Assembly (NCBI RefSeq): GCF_025961315.1
Contig: NZ_JAOQNK010000001.1
Location: forward strand, 4,712,001-4,776,000
DNA from: Sphingobacterium kitahiroshimense
GTDB lineage: Bacteria > Bacteroidota > Bacteroidia > Sphingobacteriales > Sphingobacteriaceae
Length of the DNA stretch: 64,000 nt
Reading direction: 5' to 3'
Of the stretch, positions 1 through 6,672 are shown one piece after another. A model generated the notes under the pieces. The model saw only the letters and a list, made by a program, of their open reading frames with translations, did not search any database and had not been told where the DNA came from. How positions within the stretch are numbered: position 1 is the first letter of the stretch; each line of letters begins with the position of its first letter. A program made the translations under genes and the position numbers.

Positions 1-411
1 ACGGACATCATATAATAATGACCCCATCTTTAAATTTACGATAGGTAAAATGTAATCCGAAAAGAGAAAAGAGCTTAAACTGAAAAAACCTACTAAAATG
101 AATAAAGGAGTCATGGCTCTTCTGAGTGAAACTCCTGCTGCTTTGATGGCAACTAGTTCGTAACTCTCTCCAAGATTACCAAAAGTCATAATGGATGACA
201 ATAGCATAGAAAGTGGCATAGCCATAGAGATCTGAACCGCACATTGATAGCCGATTAGTTTCAGTATGACATACCATTCAAAACCTTTACCTATTAAATC
301 ATCTATGTATTTAAATAAGAAAAGCATTAAAAGCACAAACATCACAATACAAAAAGTGACGAAAAATGGCTTTATAAAGGATTTAAGAATAAGTAAATAA
401 ATCTTTTTCAT
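1..411 (-). CDS. LptF/LptG-family permease, partial (C-terminal part outside window)
   Basis: The minus strand is open from an ATG at 411 to the window edge, giving the first 137 codons. The N-terminus starts MKKIYLLILKSF and has a long hydrophobic segment at about residues 13-33, then a conserved-looking MAMPLSMLLSS region and a second membrane segment near residues 100-118. This matches the YjgP/YjgQ (LptF/LptG) family, inner-membrane permeases that with LptB extract lipopolysaccharide and pass it to the transport bridge. It lies 91 bp downstream of the START-like gene on the same strand. A TATCTTTG element at 488-495 would give it its own promoter. Without the C-terminus LptF cannot be told from LptG. 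Confidence 0.8.
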   Translation of the reverse strand, partial: MKKIYLLILKSFIKPFFVTFCIVMFVLLMLFLFKYIDDLIGKGFEWYVILKLIGYQCAVQISMAMPLSMLLSSIMTFGNLGESYELVAIKAAGVSLRRAMTPLFILVGFFSLSSFLFSDYILPIVNLKMGSLLYDVR

Positions 412-487
412 CCGATCATATGTTCCTTTCTAAAGCTATGATATTTTTGAAGCTTTAGAGATCTATTTAATAGACCTTATTAAGATG

Positions 488-495
488 CAAAGATA
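488..495 (-). promoter_or_regulatory. Bacteroidota -7 promoter element (TATCTTTG)
   Basis: On the minus strand the bases read TATCTTTG, matching the TAnnTTTG -7 consensus of the Bacteroidota housekeeping sigma factor. A TTG lies 15 bp upstream. It sits between the START-like gene stop and the permease start at 411, so transcription would begin near 480. Confidence 0.5.
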
Positions 496-502
496 TACTT
501 TT

Positions 503-880
503 TTATCCTCCAATTACACTTTGGAGATACTCAATTGAATTATTCCAGATCATTTTGCGATTTTCTACATCTTCTTCTTTTGCAAAATCAGTAATGCGGA
601 GTGCTACATCATTTGTTAATTCGTCCTGATCAATTTCTAGTTCAAAGTAATAAGGCTCGTCCTCAAGCCATTTATAGCGGATTAGTTTGTTTTCTTTAAC
701 ATTTACAATTTTGGCTTTTTGACCTTCATCATCCCAAATAAATTCATAAATAGATTCGCGGTAATTAACATCATCGGCAAACCATTGTGATAAGGCATTT
801 GGCTCCTGTAAATAGGGGAATAAAATTCTAGGTGAAGAATTTACTATATATTCTAAGTTCAATTTTATTTTTTCAGCCAT
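503..880 (-). CDS. START-like / SRPBCC domain protein
   Basis: A 125-residue protein with the features of a compact START/SRPBCC fold: an N-terminal strand (KIKLNLEYIVNSSP), a helix region (LFPYLQEPNALSQWFADDV), a run of acidic strands and a long C-terminal helix. Such proteins usually bind a hydrophobic ligand in a cavity, but no ligand can be predicted. In Bacteroidota this short acidic type is often found beside LptF/G-type permeases, as here. It is followed on the same strand by the permease at 411. No signal peptide is present, so it should be cytoplasmic. The ATG at 880 is the natural start because the preceding bases are AT-rich non-coding sequence. Confidence 0.75.
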   Translation of the reverse strand: MAEKIKLNLEYIVNSSPRILFPYLQEPNALSQWFADDVNYRESIYEFIWDDEGQKAKIVNVKENKLIRYKWLEDEPYYFELEIDQDELTNDVALRITDFAKEEDVENRKMIWNNSIEYLQSVIGG

Positions 881-919
881 ATTATATGAATATTTATTTT
901 TTATTTACTTAAAAAAATC

Positions 920-927
920 TATATTTG
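920..927 (+). promoter_or_regulatory. -7 element of first tRNA-Met (TATATTTG)
   Basis: TATATTTG matches TAnnTTTG and lies 13 bp before the tRNA start. The same arrangement recurs before the second tRNA at 1298-1305. Confidence 0.6.
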
Positions 928-940
928 CATTCCCAAAAAC

Positions 941-1014
941 GGCGGGGTAGCTCAGATGGTTAGAGCGCAGGATTCATAACCCTGAGGTCGGCAGTTCGAT
1001 TCTGCTCCCCGCTA
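941..1014 (+). tRNA. tRNA-Met (CAT), copy 1
   Basis: A full cloverleaf can be drawn. The acceptor arm GGCGGGG pairs with CCCCGCT, the D stem is GCTC/GAGC, the anticodon loop TTCATAA has CAT at 975-977, and the T arm is GGCAG-TTCGATT-CTGCT. The 3' CCA is not encoded. The anticodon stem has an A-C mismatch next to the loop. The acceptor arm pairs fully, with a G-T at the end, unlike the unpaired first position usual in bacterial initiators, so the elongator is the best call. A lysidine-modified tRNA-Ile2 is the alternative for a CAT anticodon. Confidence 0.92.
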
Positions 1015-1297
1015 CAAAACTCTAACATACTTTCTAACTGTGCATTGGTTATACTTATATATATTATTGTAATAATACATATTTATTTTGTCTTTGCAAT
1101 TATTTTACAAAAAACTTTTCGATTTTAAAAATTAAAAATATTGCATGCTTAAGCTGCTGATATTTTATGTTCTCACATTTGTTTTTTTTATGATTACTAT
1201 TTGTTTCATTATAAAGTAATTGCGTTTTTTTTGTGCGCCAAGGCGCTAAAACAGTGAAAAAAAATAAAAAAAAGCTTTTTATTTGAAGGGTTATTGC

Positions 1298-1305
1298 TAT
1301 ATTTG
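1298..1305 (+). promoter_or_regulatory. -7 element of second tRNA-Met (TATATTTG)
   Basis: The TATATTTGCAT word seen before copy 1 is repeated at the same distance from the tRNA, showing that each copy has its own promoter. Confidence 0.6.
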
Positions 1306-1318
1306 CATACCGAAAAAC

Positions 1319-1392
1319 GGCGGGGTAGCTCAGATGGTTAGAGCGCAGGATTCATAACCCTGAGGTCGGCAGTTCGATCCTGCTCCCCGCTA
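1319..1392 (+). tRNA. tRNA-Met (CAT), copy 2
   Basis: Identical to copy 1 except for one T-loop base (TTCGATC instead of TTCGATT). The anticodon CAT is at 1353-1355. The 300 bp between the copies hold no other gene, so this is a tandem duplication of the gene with its promoter. It is followed directly by an intrinsic terminator. Confidence 0.92.
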
Positions 1393-1395
1393 CTT

Positions 1396-1429
1396 AAAGG
1401 AGACACTATATTAGTTGTCTCCTTTTTTT
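1396..1429 (+). terminator. Intrinsic terminator after the tRNA-Met pair
   Basis: AAAGGAGACA and TGTCTCCTTT form a perfect 10-bp stem around a short loop, followed by a T run. Confidence 0.85.
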
Positions 1430-1622
1430 ATGCCTAAATTTGGTGATACGATGTCTACTTCTTTATTGTTCTTAAAAAAATACTATTATATCAAAACAGT
1501 TTAACGTGGGAATGACTGGCGGTGCACTATAGCTAGGAGTATCATTTGTACAATGATCTTGCAAGCGGTAATAGTATATTTCCGGATCCTATTCTAGTTT
1601 CATGCTCTTTACCACCGTTAGT

Positions 1623-2753
1623 TCAGTCTTTAGTTAATTTTACTTCGTTTAAGAATTTAGTAATAACTTTTAGAAATTGCTCAGGATATGCGAAATGAAT
1701 ATTGTGATCCACATTTTCAAAAGCAATATGTTTGATGAAGTTGGAATGCTTTTCAGCAAGCATTTTGTTTTCTGCATAAACAGGCATAGGATCGTGAACT
1801 GAAATGGCATCTAGTATAAGTACCGGAATATTTACGTGTTTAAATATTTCAAATGGAGCTACTTTAATTATGGACGATGCATAGTTACTGACATTAGGGT
1901 TGCCAAATATTGCTTCTGACATCTGTAGACTGTCTCGCATATGATAGTATTCTTGTTGTCCGCGGTAGGTGATCCATTTTTGATCTAGCGGTTTCAAAAA
2001 ACTTAAGATTTCAAATTGATCTGATTTATTACTGTCATCATAAAGGCTTTTGTAAGCATCAAAGTGGTTATCATAAAAGCCGAAATACTTTTCTTCTATT
2101 TCAGCGGGGAGATTGACTTCTTGTAATTTTTGTTCTAATTCTCTTTGATTCAACTTGAAGTAGCTGGTATTAAAGGCTACTGATCCGCCATCCTCCAGTA
2201 TTAAACCTGCGACATATGTAGGAAACAGTTTATAAAAATTTGTCGCTAGGTAGCCTCCACGGGAAAATCCTCCTATAACAGCATGTTGAATTTCTAAAGT
2301 GTCCATTAATGATTTGATGTCAATACAGAGATCATCGAATGAAGCATCAAATGGTGGCAGAGGAGTTTTTCCTGCATTATATTGATCTATTGAAATGATA
2401 CGGTAACCAATTTTGACAAGGTGTAATGCAAAAGGAGCAAATTCGTAAGCATTACTTAGACTGCCATGGAGCCATATTAGTACTTTAGTTTTATTTTGAT
2501 TGTCGCCCCATTGGAGATAGGATAAATTTACATTTATAGTTTCTGTAGTCCTGCGATGTTTTTGCTCATAAGTACTGAACTGTTTTGTAGCAGATTCATA
2601 ATGACGTTCAAGTTGATTTTTATCTATTTCTTGAGCAAGCGAGGCTGTGCATGATAAGCAGCCGATAAGTAAAATGAAATGGAAAAGGACATGAATTGAT
2701 TTATGGTACTTTGCGGGTACCCTTGTAATTTTTGATTTTAAGAAGTTTAACAT
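1623..2753 (-). CDS. Alpha/beta hydrolase, probably exported
   Basis: A 376-residue alpha/beta-hydrolase-fold protein. The oxyanion-hole region WLHGSLSN is near residue 95, the nucleophile elbow GGFSRGG places the catalytic Ser at 164, an acid candidate is in ILDAISVHDP, and the histidine is in VDHNIHF near the C-terminus. A hydrophobic stretch at about residues 22-40 ending SLAQ suggests export or a membrane anchor. The substrate cannot be told. It is the last gene of a minus-strand run beginning with the TetR regulator at 10121, with a 78-bp gap after the aldehyde dehydrogenase, so membership in that transcription unit is possible but unproven. The family also includes esterases, epoxide hydrolases and acyltransferases. 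Confidence 0.8.
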   Translation of the reverse strand: MLNFLKSKITRVPAKYHKSIHVLFHFILLIGCLSCTASLAQEIDKNQLERHYESATKQFSTYEQKHRRTTETINVNLSYLQWGDNQNKTKVLIWLHGSLSNAYEFAPFALHLVKIGYRIISIDQYNAGKTPLPPFDASFDDLCIDIKSLMDTLEIQHAVIGGFSRGGYLATNFYKLFPTYVAGLILEDGGSVAFNTSYFKLNQRELEQKLQEVNLPAEIEEKYFGFYDNHFDAYKSLYDDSNKSDQFEILSFLKPLDQKWITYRGQQEYYHMRDSLQMSEAIFGNPNVSNYASSIIKVAPFEIFKHVNIPVLILDAISVHDPMPVYAENKMLAEKHSNFIKHIAFENVDHNIHFAYPEQFLKVITKFLNEVKLTKD

Positions 2754-2831
2754 ACAGGAATCAAAGCTAATTTTGACTGTTAAAGATAGTGTATAATCAG
2801 CTCGTAAAAAAATAAGTGAATATTCTTATCC

Positions 2832-4232
2832 TTACATAAATTTTCGAAGTAATTTCATCACCCATTCTTTTTTTGTATAAGGAGGATAGATAAGTTGCGA
2901 CATGTTGAATGCTGATTGAAAAGCTACTGACCTTTCATGTGAAAATGTTTTAAAGCCGAAAATGCCATGACAACTTCCCATTCCGCTACCATTTACGCCT
3001 CCAAAAGGAAGGTTTGGGTTAGAAACATGGATGACAACATCATTTATACACGCGCCACCTGAACTCGTGCTTTTTAACAAGCGTTTTACGGTAAGTTTAT
3101 TTTTACTGAAAATGTATAGGGCCAAAGGTTTACTCTTGCTATTGATGATATTTAATGGCATCTCTAGATCGTCATAGGGAATAACGGGGAGTATTGGGCC
3201 AAAGATTTCTTCCTGCATAATTTTGCTGTCTAGCGATACATGAGATAGGAGGGTAGGATAAATGGTCAATTCGGGCCACAGTACTTCTCCTCCCCAAGCT
3301 ATGGAGGCCCCATTGTCTACAGCATCAGTGATCAATCCCACTAATCTTTCGGCATGTTGTCGATTGATGATCTTACTATATTGTGCCATATCCAGTTGCT
3401 GTTGGTCATTAAAAAACTGACGGCTAACAGCTTCTTTGTACTGCTGTATAAACTCTTCAAGTTTGGATCTTTGTATAAATACATGATCAGGTGCAATGCA
3501 GGTCTGACCTGCATTGATGAGCTTGCCCCAAGCAATTTTTGAAGCAGCATCTTTTATATCGGCGGTTTCGTCAATGATGACTGGTGATTTTCCTCCTAAT
3601 TCGAGTGTAACGGTACTTAGATTTTTGGAAGCTGCCTGCATAACAGCTTTTCCTACCGTAGTACTTCCTGTAAAGAATATGTGATCAAAAGGAAGCTGAA
3701 GTAGGAATTCTGAAATAGAACGATCTCCTTCGAAGCAAGCTATGTCCTCTTCTTGAAAAGTATTCTTAATTAATTGCGTGATGACATTACTCGTTGCAGA
3801 GCTGATTTCTGAAGGTTTTAATATGATGCAGTTTCCAGCTGCAATAGCAGATATTAATGGACTCATAATCAGTTGAAATGGATAGTTCCAAGGTGCAATG
3901 ATTAGACATACGCCCCTTGGTTGCTGATATATGCGATTTGTTGCCAATATACTTGTCAATGTCCTGCGGGCCCTTTTTGGCTTCATCCATTGTTTTAAAT
4001 TCTTGATGGCAAAATCAATTTCACTGAGTGCGAAAAATACTTCCGTAAGGGCGGACTCAAATTTACTTTTTCTTAGATCAGTCTGTAATGCATCGTAGAT
4101 CTGTTCTTCAAATTCTTCAATTGCAGTTTTTAATCGACGTAATTTTAATATACGTTGTTGTGCTGTACTCCATTGGAGTACAGCTTTGTTTTTTTGCTGA
4201 AGTTCAAAAATGGTTTGGATATGATCTGTCAT
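2832..4232 (-). CDS. Aldehyde dehydrogenase (ALDH3-like family)
   Basis: A 466-residue NAD(P)-dependent aldehyde dehydrogenase. APWNYPFQL lies near residues 113-121, the cofactor loop GSTTVGK near 189-195, the general base Glu211 in LELGGK, and the catalytic Cys245 in AGQTC. The length and the C-terminus with SHERSV are those of the class 3 / fatty-aldehyde group rather than the roughly 490-residue ALDH1/2 enzymes. It oxidises aldehydes to acids; medium- or long-chain aliphatic or aromatic aldehydes are usual family substrates. It follows the cytochrome gene after 40 bp on the same strand, which fits an oxidative pathway encoded by the cluster, though this is inference. Confidence 0.9.
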   Translation of the reverse strand: MTDHIQTIFELQQKNKAVLQWSTAQQRILKLRRLKTAIEEFEEQIYDALQTDLRKSKFESALTEVFFALSEIDFAIKNLKQWMKPKRARRTLTSILATNRIYQQPRGVCLIIAPWNYPFQLIMSPLISAIAAGNCIILKPSEISSATSNVITQLIKNTFQEEDIACFEGDRSISEFLLQLPFDHIFFTGSTTVGKAVMQAASKNLSTVTLELGGKSPVIIDETADIKDAASKIAWGKLINAGQTCIAPDHVFIQRSKLEEFIQQYKEAVSRQFFNDQQQLDMAQYSKIINRQHAERLVGLITDAVDNGASIAWGGEVLWPELTIYPTLLSHVSLDSKIMQEEIFGPILPVIPYDDLEMPLNIINSKSKPLALYIFSKNKLTVKRLLKSTSSGGACINDVVIHVSNPNLPFGGVNGSGMGSCHGIFGFKTFSHERSVAFQSAFNMSQLIYPPYTKKEWVMKLLRKFM

Positions 4233-4272
4233 TAGTCAAGTATGTTTATAAGCTATGCTTCAAAAGTTATTT

Positions 4273-5352
4273 TTATTGTGGCAATTGCTGTATCCATTCT
4301 CGGATCAATGCAACACCTTCTTTATGAATGATGGTACGCGCGAGTTCTGGCATTGCTGTTCCAGGTTCTACACTATTCATGCGATGTAGTAGAATAGACT
4401 GCGTTGGATTTCCCGGAATGATATCAAAATCTAATCCTCCAGCTCCTCCACCAGCTGAAACGGGTGCTTTTTTTATGCCTAAATGATTTGGATTATTTTC
4501 TTCATAATCCAAAAATAGACCAGTATTAAATGCGTCGCCACCTTTTGTATGGCAATGTGCACAATTAATATCTAAATATGCACGTGCCCGCTTCTCTAAA
4601 CTGTAATGTTTACTATCTGTCCATACCGGTAACTGTGCTACTTTTGAAATTTCGGGCAAGCCAACGAGTATCCCCTCTAAAGTCCATTTTGTTAGCTGGT
4701 TGTTCATTTGATCTTTAAGAATAAAGTTCAGATTTCTTGCTTTTGGACCGATTGGTGTTAGTGTATCGTTGTCAGTACGACACCTTTTGCAATCATTTGT
4801 ATTTGGAACCATATAATTAGTGACATGTTTATTTCCATTTTCATCAAGTAAAGTAATCGGTACTTTAGCTCCTGTAATATGTCTAATCGCATCGGTCTGT
4901 TCTTTATTCCAAAGGTAATTCATGACTATCCATTTTTTATTTTTGGGATCTTTCACTAATAACCGGGTTTCAATCATGATCTTTTGGTGCGCCTCATTAG
5001 TATAAGCAAAATTTTTGATGATAATGCTCGAATCTGGAAATTCTAAGGGTCCACTAGCCCTATAGTTGATCTGCTTTCCGTGCGGAAGCACAATAAATCG
5101 ATCTTTTATAGCATAATCTGTAAATAAGGGTGTACTTAAATCATATCTGATAACGCCTTTTACTGGTTCTAAATTTTTAAGGTTTCCTTTAAAAAATCCG
5201 TAATCTGAAAGTTTTTCCTTAAATGTAAATCCTTCAGTACTATTATCGGATTTTGCTTTATTAGTGTTATTACATCCTTGATGCATGAGCAAAATTAAGA
5301 ATGTGCTGAGCAAGATGCTTATGGTTAAAAGGTAAAACTTTTGCATGATCAT
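4273..5352 (-). CDS. SO2930-family diheme-type c-type cytochrome lipoprotein with one altered heme motif
   Basis: A 359-residue protein with an N-terminal hydrophobic segment ending in a Cys (residue 27, weak lipobox), hence probably periplasmic or lipid-anchored. The layout and neighbour match the conserved SO2930-type diheme cytochrome that accompanies a parallel-beta-helix protein. The second heme site CAHCH (residues 264-268) is intact. The first reads CKRCR (188-192): codon 192 is CGT where CAT or CAC would give the axial histidine. The first heme is therefore lost or bound abnormally. The gene overlaps the upstream beta-helix gene by 4 bp (ATGA), implying translational coupling. The physiological electron donor is unknown. 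Confidence 0.8.
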   Translation of the reverse strand: MIMQKFYLLTISILLSTFLILLMHQGCNNTNKAKSDNSTEGFTFKEKLSDYGFFKGNLKNLEPVKGVIRYDLSTPLFTDYAIKDRFIVLPHGKQINYRASGPLEFPDSSIIIKNFAYTNEAHQKIMIETRLLVKDPKNKKWIVMNYLWNKEQTDAIRHITGAKVPITLLDENGNKHVTNYMVPNTNDCKRCRTDNDTLTPIGPKARNLNFILKDQMNNQLTKWTLEGILVGLPEISKVAQLPVWTDSKHYSLEKRARAYLDINCAHCHTKGGDAFNTGLFLDYEENNPNHLGIKKAPVSAGGGAGGLDFDIIPGNPTQSILLHRMNSVEPGTAMPELARTIIHKEGVALIREWIQQLPQ

Positions 5353-6635
5353 TTACATTGAAATGGTGCACTATCCGTATTTGGCTTCCAGTTTTCCGGC
5401 TTTGCAACATTTTGGAAGTCAGCGTTTACAAATAGATTTTCTTCAGGTTGATGGATACAGATAGAATCTGGATTTAATGCTGTTCCTTTTGTTAATACAT
5501 TACTACTGAAACCGTCATATACGATTAATGGAATTCTTTTAAATTTGCGATTAGGGTCCAATTTATTTAGTTGTTCTTGAGTTGCAACTAATACTTGTCC
5601 AATTCGATGTTCGAATGCGGGTTTTGGAAATTCTGGTCCCATTTCAAGTTTATTGCTGTGTATTTTAATGTTTTTGGAAATAGGAGAATAGTTGGCATTA
5701 ATTTTTTCTGCAGCTTTGTCATCTGTTGCAAAGCCTGATGCAATTGTAATTGCTGCGGTATTGTTTCCAGTAATTTTATTGTCGTAGATTTCAATATCTG
5801 AAGCTGCCAGGATGATAATACCACTTCCGGGCGAAGCATTTCCTACTCCCCAAGAGGTACCAAAACTTCCGCTTTTAGCAAAATTTCTAAAATTGTTGTC
5901 ATAAATGTTGTTGTTATAAACTTTTACTTTACCACCCCTTTTCGATAAGTCTGGCAAATCAAAAATTAGAAATCCTGCTGTATTGTTATAAAATTCATTA
6001 TTATATACTTCTGCATTTGACGTATTTTCAATTTCACATCCGGCCACATTTTTGGCTGCTTTACAATTGCGAACAATTGCTCCGTCTGTTTGGCCTACAT
6101 AGATTCCTGCATCTGAAGAACCTTCTGTATAACAATTTTCAACAAGGACATTTTTGCAGAGCACAGGATAAATCGCATAGCCTCCACTTGTCGAATCTGC
6201 CTGACTCCATAGCGCATGTAAATTTGCAACTTTCACATCACTACTATTGCTGATTTTTAACAAATCACCTTTAGAGTCACGAATGGTCATGTTCTCGATA
6301 GTAAATCCTTTGACATCGGTAACTCGGATACCTTCTCCGCCTTGCGTTTGACTGGAAAAATTGAGGACCGTTTTATCATGGCCTTCTCCATGAATTAAAA
6401 TATGTTTGACCTGTACGATACTTAAATTGTCAAATTTGTAATTACCTGCCTGAAGTAAAATACTTGTACTGTCTTTTATTGATAAGAATGCTTCTTCAAT
6501 CTTTGCTTCTTCGCCAGGTTTAAAAGTCAAGATATTAGCATAGTTGTCCTGCTGTTCTTTTGTTCCTTTACAGGAGCTTATCATTCCTACTATCATAAAT
6601 AGTAAAGTAAGCTTTAGATAAAATGATTGTTTCAT
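5349..6635 (-). CDS. Parallel beta-helix repeat lipoprotein
   Basis: A 428-residue lipoprotein (lipobox ISSC, Cys22) whose middle, about residues 80-330, is a string of right-handed beta-helix coils with Asn- and Val-rich turns (for example VLVENCYTEG and AIVRNCKAAKN). The pattern resembles the Bacteroidota/Shewanella family found next to SO2930-type cytochromes. Beta-helix proteins of this fold include pectinases and surface proteins, but no catalytic set is recognisable, so no activity is assigned. The location should be periplasm or outer membrane. It lies 37 bp downstream of the TonB receptor and overlaps the cytochrome by 4 bp, so these three genes are almost certainly cotranscribed. Confidence 0.78.
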   Translation of the reverse strand: MKQSFYLKLTLLFMIVGMISSCKGTKEQQDNYANILTFKPGEEAKIEEAFLSIKDSTSILLQAGNYKFDNLSIVQVKHILIHGEGHDKTVLNFSSQTQGGEGIRVTDVKGFTIENMTIRDSKGDLLKISNSSDVKVANLHALWSQADSTSGGYAIYPVLCKNVLVENCYTEGSSDAGIYVGQTDGAIVRNCKAAKNVAGCEIENTSNAEVYNNEFYNNTAGFLIFDLPDLSKRGGKVKVYNNNIYDNNFRNFAKSGSFGTSWGVGNASPGSGIIILAASDIEIYDNKITGNNTAAITIASGFATDDKAAEKINANYSPISKNIKIHSNKLEMGPEFPKPAFEHRIGQVLVATQEQLNKLDPNRKFKRIPLIVYDGFSSNVLTKGTALNPDSICIHQPEENLFVNADFQNVAKPENWKPNTDSAPFQCK

Positions 6636-6672
6636 AATGGTTATGGTTTATAAGTTTAAAGGTTAGGGTTGG

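Noticed and set aside
941..1392. tRNA genes as an attachment site for an integrated element
   Set aside because: No integrase, no flanking direct repeat of a tRNA 3' end beyond the duplicate gene itself, and ordinary neighbours.
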